Below are positions 35,122 through 43,813 of a stretch of 64,000 nt of DNA, in pieces. The notes under the pieces are model-generated. The model was given only the letters and a program-made list of their open reading frames with translations. It had not been told where the DNA came from and made no database searches. The stretch's first letter is position 1. Every line of letters starts with the position of its first letter. This DNA is from Ilyomonas sp963790435 (lineage in GTDB: Bacteria; Bacteroidota; Bacteroidia; Chitinophagales; Chitinophagaceae), in NCBI GenBank assembly GCA_963790435.1, contig CAWBOI010000001.1, positions 1,860,001-1,924,000 on the forward strand, read 5' to 3'. The position numbers were made by a program, and so were the translations under genes.

Positions 35122-35724
35122 ATGGAGAATGAAGTGATGAAAAACCTTCTTCCTTACGATGGTGAAGCCTACTATTTTGAAAGAATTGCTTCTGCTGACG
35201 AGGTGGATTGTTTCTTTCATCAATTGCTCACCAACATTGCCTGGAAGCATGAAGAAGCGATTGTTTACGGCAGGCGCAGCATCACCAAAAGAATGGTTGC
35301 CTGGTATGGAAGCCAACCATTTGCCTACACGTATTCAGGTGTTACCAAACAGGCTTTGTTGTTTACAAATAAACTGCTTCAACTGCAAAAAATAGTGCAA
35401 AAACAAACTGGCAAAACATTCAATTCCTGTTTATTAAACTTATATCACAATGGTGAAGAAGGCATGGGTTGGCACAGCGATAATGAAGCTACTTTACAAC
35501 CAGGCGCAGCCATTGCATCAGTAAGTTTAGGCGCAGAACGAAAGTTTTTATTCCGGCACAAACAAACGGGTGAAACGGTTTCTGTTTTATTAAAAAGGGG
35601 AAGTTTATTGTTGATGGCAGGCAGCACGCAAACACACTGGCTGCATAGTTTGCCAAAAACAAAAAAAGTGAAAGAAGCCAGAATCAATCTTACATTTCGA
35701 AGTATGAAAGAAGAGATTGGATAA
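35122..35724 (+). CDS. AlkB-family 2-oxoglutarate/Fe(II) DNA dioxygenase
   Basis: The 200-residue protein has the iron ligands H118 and D120 (GWHSDNE) and H175 (HWLHSLPK). The 2-oxoglutarate-binding arginines are in ARINLTFRSM (R187, R193). AlkB enzymes reverse N1-methyladenine and N3-methylcytosine by oxidative demethylation. The layout resembles the short AlkB type common in Bacteroidota. It follows ribD by 45 bases and precedes the ThuA-like gene by 27, perhaps one transcript. Confidence 0.9.
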   Translation: MENEVMKNLLPYDGEAYYFERIASADEVDCFFHQLLTNIAWKHEEAIVYGRRSITKRMVAWYGSQPFAYTYSGVTKQALLFTNKLLQLQKIVQKQTGKTFNSCLLNLYHNGEEGMGWHSDNEATLQPGAAIASVSLGAERKFLFRHKQTGETVSVLLKRGSLLLMAGSTQTHWLHSLPKTKKVKEARINLTFRSMKEEIG

Positions 35725-35751
35725 ATTTTTAGTGCAAAAACAAATGTAACT

Positions 35752-36618
35752 ATGAACGGAAATAACATCGGCATAAAACAAAATTGCATCTTCCTGCTTT
35801 GTGGTAGCATTCTTTGTTTTGCTTCTTTTTTTACCTTCTCTCAATCACAAAAAACCAAGTTTAAAGTAATTGCTTTTTACACTGCAAAAAACGATTTGGC
35901 GCACATCTCTTTTGTGCATGAAGCCAACCGTTGGTTTGCAAAAACGGCAATGCAATATCATTTTACTTACGATTCAACCAACAACTGGAACTACCTCAAC
36001 GATTCGTTTCTTGCACAGTACGATGTGGTGTTGTTTTTAGATACGCGTCCTGATTCTCTACCACAACGACAGGCCTTTGAACGATACATGAAAAGGGGCG
36101 GCGCGTGGATGGGATTTCATTTTGCTGCCTTTGCATTAACGCCATCCGATTATCCGCAAAACTGGAATTGGTATCACAACGAATTTTTGGGCTGTGGCGA
36201 GTACAAAGGCAATACGTGGCGGCCAACTTCTGCCGTCCTTCATGTAGATGACAGAATGCATCCGGCAACCCGAAATTTACCCGATACATTTACATCGGCG
36301 CCAAACGAATGGTACAGTTGGAAAAATGATGTAAAAACAAACCCAAACATTACTGTTTTACTTTCTATTGATTCGTCTTCCTTTCCTTTGGGTACAGGTC
36401 CGAAGCCTTATGAGATATGGCACAGCGGCTATTATCCTGTTGTTTGGACGAATAAGAACTATCGCATGATTTACTTCAACATGGGGCATAACGATATGGA
36501 TTATGAAGGCAAAACCAACCGGCAGTTGTCGTCAACATTCAGCAGTGCCTATCAGAATGGGCTTATCATCAACAGCTTGTTATGGTTGGGAAATAAGGGC
36601 AAAGCTCCTGCCCCCTAA
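35752..36618 (+). CDS. Secreted ThuA-like protein
   Basis: The 288-residue exported protein (hydrophobic segment FLLCGSILCFASFFTF) has a ThuA domain of the class-I glutamine-amidotransferase-like fold. Visible blocks are FKVIAFYTAKNDLAHISFVHEA, YDVVLFLD, GGAWMGFHFAAF and a C-terminal YFNMGHNDMDYEG. ThuA proteins occur in trehalose or keto-sugar use, but the reaction is unsettled. The last residues (KAPAP) and the stop TAA at 36616-36618 come from a palindromic repeat, so the original C-terminus may have been replaced. Confidence 0.82.
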   Translation: MNGNNIGIKQNCIFLLCGSILCFASFFTFSQSQKTKFKVIAFYTAKNDLAHISFVHEANRWFAKTAMQYHFTYDSTNNWNYLNDSFLAQYDVVLFLDTRPDSLPQRQAFERYMKRGGAWMGFHFAAFALTPSDYPQNWNWYHNEFLGCGEYKGNTWRPTSAVLHVDDRMHPATRNLPDTFTSAPNEWYSWKNDVKTNPNITVLLSIDSSSFPLGTGPKPYEIWHSGYYPVVWTNKNYRMIYFNMGHNDMDYEGKTNRQLSSTFSSAYQNGLIINSLLWLGNKGKAPAP

Positions 36619-36728
36619 AGGGGAACCATAAACAACGTAACTGAAATTTATTTCGTTTATGATTTAAAAAGAGAACAAGTTAAAAACAATGAAGGTGCTT
36701 ACTGACTCTCCTTTAGAGGTTGGGGGCT
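36606..36728. repeat. CCCCTAAAGGGG palindromic repeat, copy 2
   Basis: The unit opens with GCCCCCTAAAGGGGAACC and closes with CTCTCCTTTAGAGGTTGGGG about 94 bases later. Its middle (AACAACGTAACTGAAATTTA) resembles copy 1 at 33003-33116. The TAA in the opening palindrome terminates the ThuA-like gene. Confidence 0.75.
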
Positions 36729-37066
36729 TCACTCCCGCTGTTAGACTTTTTTTCCATCAATGACTTTGTAAATGGATAAATTTTCAAAACAACGCAAATT
36801 GATGACTTTTTTGTTTCCTGCTCATTATGAACGAGTTAGTTCTTTTTATAAAGAAAAGAAGAGTGTCATTTTTTGTTGGTACAACGATTGCCTTTCAAAG
36901 CTGCCCTCTAAAAGGTAGAGCAACCATCGAAAAAATAAAGAATTTAGTAATTACCTTTGTTTTGTTGTAAACCGACTATCAGGATATCACGTTATTAATA
37001 TTGAGCAAAACCCGGCCCTTTTGGTTTTGACACATTTATTAACTTACTTAATACCAACTCATTTCT
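36729..37066. other. Gene-free region before apaG, with a -7 element
   Basis: No gene is seen in this AT-rich stretch. TACCTTTG (36952-36959) is an exact TAnnTTTG box; if used, apaG would have a leader of about 100 bases. No riboswitch-like structure stands out to me. Confidence 0.4.
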
Positions 37067-37453
37067 ATGGTTACGAAAATATCAGAAGGCGTACAAATCA
37101 GCGTCGAAACGTTTTACCAAACAGAATACAGCAATCCGGTAAACCACGAGTTTATGTTTGCGTATCGCATTACTATTAAAAATCACAATCCGTTTGCAGT
37201 AAAGTTGCTCGACCGCAAATGGAATATATTTGACAGCGACGGACAAACCCGAGAAGTAGAAGGCGAAGGCGTGGTGGGTGTGCAGCCTGTAATTGAAGCC
37301 GGCAAACAGTTTCAGTATGTAAGCGGTTGCAACCTGCGCACCGAAATGGGCAGGATGCACGGCTGTTATAGGATGGAAAATGTAAACAACCGGAAAACAT
37401 TTGCCGTTAACATTCCGCCGTTTGAAATGATAGTGCCGTTGAAACTGAATTAA
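37067..37453 (+). CDS. apaG: ApaG domain protein
   Basis: The 128-residue protein is a single ApaG (DUF525) immunoglobulin-like domain. Visible blocks are ISVETFYQTEYSNPVNHEFM, the YRITIKNHNPFAVKLLDRKW strand pair, the GEGVVGVQPVIEAGKQFQYV loop and the MHGCYRM element. In enterobacteria ApaG is linked to Co/Mg resistance; its biochemical action is not settled. A strong shared terminator follows. Confidence 0.92.
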   Translation: MVTKISEGVQISVETFYQTEYSNPVNHEFMFAYRITIKNHNPFAVKLLDRKWNIFDSDGQTREVEGEGVVGVQPVIEAGKQFQYVSGCNLRTEMGRMHGCYRMENVNNRKTFAVNIPPFEMIVPLKLN

Positions 37454-37480
37454 ACTCTTTTGTTTTTGCCCCATTTGGAG

Positions 37481-37530
37481 CAAATAAAAAAGCCATCGCT
37501 ACAGTACTGTGGAGATGGCTTTTTTATTTG
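37481..37530. terminator. 17-bp bidirectional terminator
   Basis: CAAATAAAAAAGCCATC (37481-37497) and GATGGCTTTTTTATTTG (37514-37530) are exact partners. The loop contains ACAGTACTGT, itself a palindrome and also found in the loop of the rpsG terminator (56968-57008). It serves the convergent apaG and H1-like genes. Confidence 0.85.
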
Positions 37531-37540
37531 TACTTTTTTG

Positions 37541-38121
37541 TTACTCCGGTGTGCTGTTCGTTGTATCGTCGGTGGTGTTGTTATCAATGCTGGAAGCCGG
37601 GCCGTCGTTGGGCGTTTCCATTGGCGATTCGTCCCTGTTTGCCGAAGAAGTAGATGGCATATCCATATCTGTCAGTGCAGATTGCGACGTTGAGGCAGGC
37701 GCCGATTTTTTAGCCGCTTTTTTTGGTGTTGAGGCTGCCTTTTTAGTGGCTACTTTCTTAGTGGCAGCTACCTTTTTAGTAGCTGCTTTTTTTGTTGTTG
37801 CTGCCTTTTTCGTAGCTGCTTTTTTAGGGGCTGCTTTTTGCTGCTTTTGCTTTTTTTAAATTTTTAATCGCGGCTGCTTTCTTGGCTGGCGAAGCACTTT
37901 TTTTAGCAGCGGCTTTCTTAGGAGCGGCTCTTTTTAGGGGCCGCTTTTTTAGGAGCGGCCTTCTTAGCTGCTTTTGCTTTCTTCAAATTTTTAATCGCTA
38001 CTGCTTTTTTTGCTGGTGTTGAACTTTTTTTAGCAGCCGCTTTCTTAGGGGCTGCTTTCTTTGCAGTGCTGGCTTTCTTCGTGTTTTTAGAAGCCGCTAC
38101 TTTTTTAGTTGATTTTGCCAT
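37541..38121 (-). pseudogene. Lysine/alanine-rich histone-H1-like protein, two frameshifts
   Basis: The first frame (38121-37918) reads MAKSTKKVAASKNTKKAS then AAPKKAAAKKSS-type repeats, and ends early. Removing one base at about 37929-37931 and one at the A-run opposite 37835-37839 gives a continuous product of about 192 residues. It has many [A/T/P]KK[A/V]A repeats and an acidic, Ser/Thr-rich tail (DMDMPSTSS ... TTNSTPE) ending at 37541. Such KA-repeat proteins resemble eukaryotic H1 tails and bacterial nucleoid proteins that bind DNA through charge. Both breaks lie in A-rich repeats, where replication slippage, phase variation or sequencing error is easiest. Confidence 0.7.
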
Positions 38122-38249
38122 GTGATGGGATGTTTAGTAAATAATAACGAAAGTTATAACAATTCTAATGTCAAAAATTATTCCGGTAAAAATTTTATCT
38201 CTTTGAATTGCACGAATGTGCATTATGTGTTGATGAAGAAGCCGCGAGC

Positions 38250-38385
38250 GGCGAGCTTTGAGCTACGAGCCCGGGAAAGCTATAGGCTGCAAGCAACAAG
38301 TAAGGAAGGAAGAATATTTACGGTTGAATGCCTTGCAGCTAAAGTTCAGCTCGAAGCTCATAGCTCACAACTCATAGCTATCTTT
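38250..38385. repeat. GAGCT-rich degenerate repeat
   Basis: The stretch contains words such as GCGAGCTTTGAGCTACGAGC and CAGCTCGAAGCTCATAGCTC in an imperfect inverted layout. It resembles 6875-6922 and 19869-19900. It separates the H1-like gene from the DUF2071 gene; no coding is seen. Confidence 0.5.
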
Positions 38386-38389
38386 ACGT

Positions 38390-39103
38390 ATGCAAGCATT
38401 TCTCACCGCCTCATGGAATCATTTAATTTTTATCAATTATGAAGTAGATAGTAAAGTTCTTTTGCCTTATTTACCAAAAGGAACAGAGCTTGATTTTTAC
38501 AATGGCAAATGCCTCGTAAGTTTAGTAGGCTTTCTGTTTGCAAATACAAAAATTAGGGGCATTGGCTTTCCCTTTCATCGCAACTTTGAAGAGTTCAATT
38601 TACGTTTCTATATAAAAAGAAAAGAAGGCGATTCTTACAAACGCGGCGTTGTGTTTGTCAAAGAAATTGTACCGCGAAGAATGATAAGTTTTGTAGCTCG
38701 TCTATTGTACGGAGAATGCTATTTTTATCACCCGATGAAGCACCGGATAATTGAGGCAAAAACAAACCTTGAAGTCGCTTATTCTTTTCGTGTAAACAAA
38801 AAATGGAATGAAATAAAAGTAGTTGCCGGTAAAGAAAAACAGCCCATTTTTACCAACACCGAAGAAGAGTTTACTACCGAGCATTATTGGGGTTACACGA
38901 GGTTAAAGAACGGCGCCACATCGGAGTACAATGTGCAGCATCCAAGGTGGAATGTATATCCGGTGAATAGTTATGAAGTAAATGTTGACGCAAGTGAACT
39001 GTATGGCGAACAATGGCATGAATATTTATCTGTTCAACCTACATCGGTATTGCTGGCAGACGGCTCGCCGGTTATTGTTTTTACCCGAAATATTTTAATG
39101 TAA
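38390..39103 (+). CDS. DUF2071 (YqjF-like) protein
   Basis: The 237-residue protein starts MQAFLTASWNHLIFINYEVD and has the acetoacetate-decarboxylase-like DUF2071 pattern. Conserved blocks are LLPYLPKGTELDFYNGKCLV, SLVGFLFANTKIRGIG, a NLRFYIK strand and RGVVFVKEIVPRRMIS. Function is unknown; the fold suggests small-molecule binding. It ends four bases before the CoA-binding gene and the two form a transcription unit. Confidence 0.82.
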   Translation: MQAFLTASWNHLIFINYEVDSKVLLPYLPKGTELDFYNGKCLVSLVGFLFANTKIRGIGFPFHRNFEEFNLRFYIKRKEGDSYKRGVVFVKEIVPRRMISFVARLLYGECYFYHPMKHRIIEAKTNLEVAYSFRVNKKWNEIKVVAGKEKQPIFTNTEEEFTTEHYWGYTRLKNGATSEYNVQHPRWNVYPVNSYEVNVDASELYGEQWHEYLSVQPTSVLLADGSPVIVFTRNILM

Positions 39104-39107
39104 AATC

Positions 39108-39479
39108 ATGAGCAAAACAATAAAGAAAACGGTTGTACTGGGTGCATCAGAGAGCCCGATGCGTTACAGCTTTCTGGCAGTAAGAAGATTGAAATCGTAC
39201 GATCACCCGGTGGTTGCAATTGGTAAAAAAGAAGGTAATATTGATGATACTAAAATCATCACCAATAGTCCCGAAATGAATGATGTAGATACGGTTACTT
39301 TATACCTGAATCCAAAACATCAGCAGCAGTATTACGATTATATTTTATCGTTGCGTCCCAAGCGCCTCATCTTTAACCCAGGTGCTGAAAATGCAGAGCT
39401 GGCAAGGCTTGCAGAAGACAACGGCATCAAGGCTATGAATGCCTGTACACTGGTGCTGCTGGGAACGGGGCAGTATTGA
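39108..39479 (+). CDS. CoA-binding (CoA_binding_2) protein
   Basis: The 123-residue protein is a single Rossmann-like CoA-binding domain, as in YccU: KTVVLGASESPMRYSFLAV at the N-terminus, VVAIGKKEGNI, and KRLIFNPGAENAEL followed by NACTLVLL. The role is unknown; members bind CoA or acyl-CoA and may regulate metabolism. It is translationally close to the DUF2071 gene. Confidence 0.87.
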   Translation: MSKTIKKTVVLGASESPMRYSFLAVRRLKSYDHPVVAIGKKEGNIDDTKIITNSPEMNDVDTVTLYLNPKHQQQYYDYILSLRPKRLIFNPGAENAELARLAEDNGIKAMNACTLVLLGTGQY

Positions 39480-39628
39480 AGAAGCTGCAAGGCGTTAGCA
39501 GGAAAAGATTTTGTTTTATTCACTTTCTAATATTTGTAGCTAATGGCTTGTAGCCTCAGTTCAGGTATCGCTTGCAACACTCTTTTGTTGTTCGTAGCCT
39601 ACGCTATTGTTTGCCCTTTTTTTGAGAA

Positions 39629-40537
39629 TTAGTTAAATAACTGTCTAAACTCTAACGGCGATAGTTTTGTTTTTATCTTAAACAATTTACTGAATGACTG
39701 CAAATGTTCAAAACCCAATTCATAAGCAATTTCACTTACCGACAGGTTAGTAGTAGATAATTTTATTTTGGCTTTTTCTATCAGTTTATCGTGAATGTGT
39801 TGCTGTGTATTTTGTCCTGTTAATACCCGTAATAAACTGCTTAGATACTTAGGCGAAAGATTGAGATGTCCGGCAATATGTTGAACCGTTGGTAATCCTT
39901 TTTTAATTAAATCGTCACTGTTGAAATAATCAGTAAGTAATGTTTCCAAACGGTCAAGGATTTGGTGGTTCGCTTTTTCGCGTGTTATAAATTGACGATT
40001 ATAAAAACGTTCAGCATAATTGAGCAAACTTTCAATTTGCGAGATCATAATTTGTTTGCTGAACTTATCAATATTCGCCTCGTATTCCTGCTCAATGTTC
40101 TGAATAATGTTGTTGATAATCACTTCTTCTTTTGGGGAAAGAAACAAGGCTTCATGCAAAGAATAACTCCAGAAGTCATAACCCTTTATCGTTTTGGCTA
40201 ATGGTGTATTCCACAAAAAATCAGGATGAATGTAGATCACCCATCCTGTTTGTTTTATTTCTTCAGCTTTATTTTCAAGAGCGATACTAAACACTTGGTT
40301 TGGCGCCATGAAAGACAAAATGCCTTCATTGAAGTCAAACGGTTGCTGCCCGTATTTTACCTTGGCATTCTGCATTCGTTTGATGCCGATGCTATAAAAA
40401 TCGAATGCCAGTGTCATCGGTTCATCGGCATGTAAATGCTTTACATTTTCAACATTGATAATGCTGATGAGCGGGTGTTGCGGTTTAGGCAAATCCCTGA
40501 ACTGGTGAAACTCGCTTATGGTTTTAAAATGTTTCAT
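39629..40537 (-). CDS. AraC-family transcriptional regulator
   Basis: The 302-residue protein has an N-terminal sensor region (about 1-190) and a C-terminal AraC DNA-binding domain (about 200-300). Visible helices are GLPTVQHIAGHLNLSPKYLS and the second helix-turn-helix ISEIAYELGFEHLQSFSKLF-like segment followed by KTKLSPLEFRQLF. Its start ATG overlaps the stop of the oxidoreductase gene by four bases, so the two are co-translated. Direct repeats before the operon (41566-41599) are a candidate operator. Confidence 0.88.
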   Translation of the reverse strand: MKHFKTISEFHQFRDLPKPQHPLISIINVENVKHLHADEPMTLAFDFYSIGIKRMQNAKVKYGQQPFDFNEGILSFMAPNQVFSIALENKAEEIKQTGWVIYIHPDFLWNTPLAKTIKGYDFWSYSLHEALFLSPKEEVIINNIIQNIEQEYEANIDKFSKQIMISQIESLLNYAERFYNRQFITREKANHQILDRLETLLTDYFNSDDLIKKGLPTVQHIAGHLNLSPKYLSSLLRVLTGQNTQQHIHDKLIEKAKIKLSTTNLSVSEIAYELGFEHLQSFSKLFKIKTKLSPLEFRQLFN

Positions 40538-41508
40538 GCGGGCTCATCTTCCTTTCTTATTTCTAATACAAGCTTGCCACGCACATGCCAGGTTTCACTT
40601 TCCCGATGTGCATCTGCAACATCTTCCAACGGATACACTTTGCTAATAACAACCTTCACTTTGCCTTCATCAATTAACTGCGCTATTTCCTGCAGCCAGT
40701 CCTGTTTCATCTGCACCGCAACCTGTTCACCTTTCGCGTTCTTCTTTTGGAGTGCCGCTGTAACCTCCTCATCAAAAGGAAAATCAATGTTGACGCTTAC
40801 CAATACACCTTCTTCGTTTAGCACCTTCACACACTTTAATCGCTCGCTGTTATCACGATGCGGTGCGGCATCAAATACCACATCTATGTTGTGCACAAGA
40901 TCATCGAATTGTTGACTTTTGTAATCAATTACCTCATCGGCGCCAAGATCCTTTAAGTAACCGAGATTGCCGGTTGACGCTACTCCTATCACATACGCGC
41001 CTTTTGCTTTTGCAAATTGCACTGCGAAGCTGCCAACGCCGCCGGATGCGCCGGTAATCAAGATGCGTTGTCCAGCCTGTAGCTTTCCCAATCCGAAGAT
41101 GCCGGTCCAGGCAGTAAGAGCTGCCAAAGGCACACCGGATGCCTCGTTAAAGCCAATGCTTTTGGGTTTTAATGCGAATTGAGTTGCTTTGGCAACGCAG
41201 TATTCGGCATAGCTGCCGTCACCGGGAAAGTTAGGAATACCATACACTGCATCGCCTTTTGTAAAGTGTGTAACGCTGCTGCCAACTTCTTCTACAATGC
41301 CCGCGGCATCCCATCCCAGCGTCAGAGGCACCTTTAAAATCGGTCTTAAAAAGTCATTGCCGCCATTGCGGATTACCCAGTCGGCAGGGTTTACACCACT
41401 GGCATATAGTTTCACCAAAATTTCATCAGGTGCGGGAACAGGACGTTCTATCTCTTCTAATTTCATCACTTCCGGTCCGCCAAATTCATGAATTCTTATT
41501 GCTTTCAT
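40534..41508 (-). CDS. Zinc-independent quinone oxidoreductase-like MDR protein
   Basis: The 324-residue medium-chain reductase starts MKAIRIHEFGGPEVMKLEEI. It has an N-terminal GroES-like domain, the NADPH site GASGGVGSFAVQFAKAKGA (about 145-165), and no structural-zinc cysteine cluster, as in quinone oxidoreductases. It would reduce quinones or enones with NADPH. The start 41508 fits family alignments; an in-frame ATG at 41574 would add 22 unrelated residues. It is the first gene of an operon with an AraC regulator, suggesting response to an electrophile or drug. Confidence 0.87.
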   Translation of the reverse strand: MKAIRIHEFGGPEVMKLEEIERPVPAPDEILVKLYASGVNPADWVIRNGGNDFLRPILKVPLTLGWDAAGIVEEVGSSVTHFTKGDAVYGIPNFPGDGSYAEYCVAKATQFALKPKSIGFNEASGVPLAALTAWTGIFGLGKLQAGQRILITGASGGVGSFAVQFAKAKGAYVIGVASTGNLGYLKDLGADEVIDYKSQQFDDLVHNIDVVFDAAPHRDNSERLKCVKVLNEEGVLVSVNIDFPFDEEVTAALQKKNAKGEQVAVQMKQDWLQEIAQLIDEGKVKVVISKVYPLEDVADAHRESETWHVRGKLVLEIRKEDEPA

Positions 41509-41565
41509 AATACAACATTTTTTGTTTTCTGCTACTGCAAAGGTTAGAAACAATTCAAGAAAGGG

Positions 41566-41599
41566 TTTAGCCAAAATGCTCTTTTGTTTAGCCGAAATG
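41566..41599. promoter_or_regulatory. Direct repeats spaced 21 bp, candidate AraC operator
   Basis: TTTAGCCAAAATG (41566-41578) and TTTAGCCGAAATG (41587-41599) differ at one of 13 positions and start 21 bases apart, two helical turns. They lie 58-92 bases before the oxidoreductase start. This is the geometry of AraC-family half-sites. Between them and the gene lies TAACCTTTG, close to the -7 consensus. The rest of 41600-41891 has no gene that I can support. Confidence 0.6.
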
Positions 41600-41891
41600 A
41601 AACGTCCCTTTGTTAGTCTGAAAATTTTTCAATCTATTATATCCTTCCAAAGCATAGGAAAAGCCATCTTACCAAGGTTGATTGAATAGTTATTTATACT
41701 ATTGGCTAACAGCTGCATCAGCCGATTATTGAAGCATCAGAAGAAGTTTACTTATGGCTTTATAATTTATCAGATTGTCAGCAGGTTTAATCTTGCTGCC
41801 ACTCTTTTATCCACCGCGTGTTCATAATATTATAACATGGCGATAAATACAATACAAAGTTTCCTCTGTAATTTTCAGAAAATTTTATTGT

Positions 41892-42365
41892 ATGCGTTGG
41901 AGAAAGTTTAACGGCGAAACCATCACATTGTCCATTAAAGATGCAGTTGAAGAAACCATCAAACGGGAAACAGAAAAAGGCGTGCGCCTCAAAGTGTGCA
42001 TTGGTACCGACAGCCAGGTGAAAGGTGAAGAAACAGAGTTTGCCACCGTCATTGTTTTTTTGCGCGAACATGCGGGCGGCTTCATGTACATTCACAACGA
42101 TAAAACGCGGCAACAGTTTCACATCAAAGAACGAATGCTGGTAGAAGTTGCCAAGAGCATTGAGATTGCTTATGAGTTGTGCGATTTGTTTATCAAGTAC
42201 AGTGTAGAAATGGAAGTACACGCTGACATTAATACCAATCCGCAGTTCAAAAGCAACGATGCTTTGAAGGAAGCGATGGGATATATTTTAGGAATGGGCT
42301 TCGCCTTTAAAGCCAAACCGGAAGCTTTTGCCAGCAGTTGTTGTGCAGATAAGGTAGTGAACTAA
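41892..42365 (+). CDS. YkuK/DUF458 RNase-H-like protein
   Basis: The 157-residue protein is of the RNase_H_like family (PF04308), as Bacillus YkuK. The acidic residues of an RNase H fold are visible in LKVCIGTDSQVKGEETEFAT and in VEMEVHADINTNPQFKSNDAL. No experimental function is known to me. It is a single gene, followed closely by a CACAAAGGCACGAAG-type intergenic repeat. Confidence 0.85.
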   Translation: MRWRKFNGETITLSIKDAVEETIKRETEKGVRLKVCIGTDSQVKGEETEFATVIVFLREHAGGFMYIHNDKTRQQFHIKERMLVEVAKSIEIAYELCDLFIKYSVEMEVHADINTNPQFKSNDALKEAMGYILGMGFAFKAKPEAFASSCCADKVVN

Positions 42366-42480
42366 GCTACCTTTTTTTGTGCCCTTTATTTACCACAAAG
42401 GCACGAAGAACAAAAAGTTTCACAAAGGAATAGTAGGATGTATTTCCACAGCATCTTATAGTAACTTCTTTTCTTACCCC

Positions 42481-43440
42481 TTATGGGTTGTGAACATTCA
42501 TCTTCTTCAACTTCTCCCACATTTCAGGAATGCGTTTTATCCAAACAAGTTCTTTCTTTTTTATCATTGCATCTTCTGCCGGAGAACCAAAATAAATTTT
42601 GCCGCCTTGTAGCGAAGCAGGCACGCCGCTTTGCGCCAGTACCACCGCATTTTCACCAATGGTTAATGTCTTACTCACGCCCACTTGCCCCCACAGCGTA
42701 ACTCCATCTTCGATGTTCACAGCGCCAGCAATGCCTACCTGTGCAGCAAACAAACAATTTTTACCGATGTTGCTGTCGTGCCCAATGTGCACCATATTGT
42801 CCATCTTTGTTCCGCGCCCAATTCTGGTGGATGCTGTAACGCCTCGGTCTATGGTGCAAGATGCTCCAATTTCAACATCATCTTCTATCACTACATTACC
42901 ACAACTTTGCATTCGCCTGTACCAAACTTCACGGTCTTTTTTGGTATTGTAATAAAACGCATCGCTGCCAATCACAGAACCGGCTTGTACCACTACATTA
43001 TTACCGATTTGTGTGTAATCGTTAATAGTAACATTGGCACCAATGATACAGTTGTTTCCAATCTTCACATCCTTGCCAATAAACACACCCGGCATCATAA
43101 AAGTTCCTTCACCAATCACTGCGCTATCGCTTATATTTTTTGTTGCCTGAGTTAACGGACGGAAATGATTGACGATGGTGAGATAAGATTCAAAAGGCTG
43201 CTCTGTAACCAGCAACGTTTTGCTTCCACGTTCAACATTTTTGGTATTGATGATAACAAAAGAAGCAGCACTTCGCAAACAGGCATCGTAATATTTTGGG
43301 TGATCAACAAACACTACATCGCCTTCTTCTACTTTGTGTATTTCGTTAATACCTGCTGCTTGTGCATTGGCACTGCCAATCACTTCAGCATTTATCAAGT
43401 GTGCAAGCCATTGTATGCTTACCGGCGCAGGAAATTTCAT
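42481..43440 (-). CDS. lpxD: LpxD-like UDP-3-O-acylglucosamine N-acyltransferase
   Basis: The 319-residue protein has an N-terminal uridine-binding domain (MKFPAPVSIQWLAHLINAEV, VVFVDHPKYYDACLRSAASF). A left-handed beta-helix of hexapeptide repeats follows (about 100-285), including IGNNCIIGANVTI. The catalytic histidine is in DNMVHIGHDSNIG. It adds the N-linked acyl chain in lipid A synthesis at the cytoplasmic membrane. The gene stands away from lpxC/lpxA, so it may be a second LpxD paralogue. Start MKFPAP is the family start; an earlier ATG adds eight residues. Confidence 0.85.
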   Translation of the reverse strand: MKFPAPVSIQWLAHLINAEVIGSANAQAAGINEIHKVEEGDVVFVDHPKYYDACLRSAASFVIINTKNVERGSKTLLVTEQPFESYLTIVNHFRPLTQATKNISDSAVIGEGTFMMPGVFIGKDVKIGNNCIIGANVTINDYTQIGNNVVVQAGSVIGSDAFYYNTKKDREVWYRRMQSCGNVVIEDDVEIGASCTIDRGVTASTRIGRGTKMDNMVHIGHDSNIGKNCLFAAQVGIAGAVNIEDGVTLWGQVGVSKTLTIGENAVVLAQSGVPASLQGGKIYFGSPAEDAMIKKKELVWIKRIPEMWEKLKKMNVHNP

Positions 43441-43779
43441 GCGTGATTGTTTTACTTTTTTCAAAGATAGCAGCGATGAAAGAGAAGACGATTACAAAAT
43501 ATTTTTTATTAGGATGATGATAACAACTTGCTGGCTGCATTCCAAACATCATCACGACACAAACGCTGAAAGTCTTGCTGGAAAAGGGTTACAGCACTTA
43601 TATAAATTACCGCAAAAACAAATTTTGTTTCGATTAAACAATACTCATTATCGCAATGCACATTTGAATATTGAATTTGTGTATAAAAAATATAGAAAAA
43701 TTTTTTGCATTGGTAAAAACTCTTTTTAATATTGTGATGGGAATTGCATTCCCGTTACTTACTAACCCATCTACATAGT
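43441..43779. other. Gene-free region before the pseudouridine synthase gene
   Basis: No protein gene is supported. It is AT-rich, holds a GGGAATTGCATTCCC palindrome (about 43740-43754) and leads directly into a terminator-like hairpin (43780-43809). A short non-coding RNA or a regulated leader is possible. Confidence 0.4.
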
Positions 43780-43809
43780 AAATCCCGCTCTTAATTGCGG
43801 GATTTTTTA
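43780..43809 (+). terminator. Intrinsic terminator just before the rluE-like start
   Basis: AAATCCCGC (43780-43788) and GCGGGATTT (43797-43805) form the stem, followed by a T-tract. The start codon of the next gene is only four bases beyond. No upstream plus-strand protein gene needs it, so it may end a small RNA or act as an attenuator. Confidence 0.7.
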
Positions 43810-43813
43810 TTGC

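Noticed and set aside
37509..37859. A plus-strand frame that looks like a membrane protein (VAATFLVAAFFV repeats)
   Set aside because: It is the antisense reading of the lysine/alanine codon repeats of the H1-like gene; the minus-strand product has the coherent KA pattern and acidic tail.
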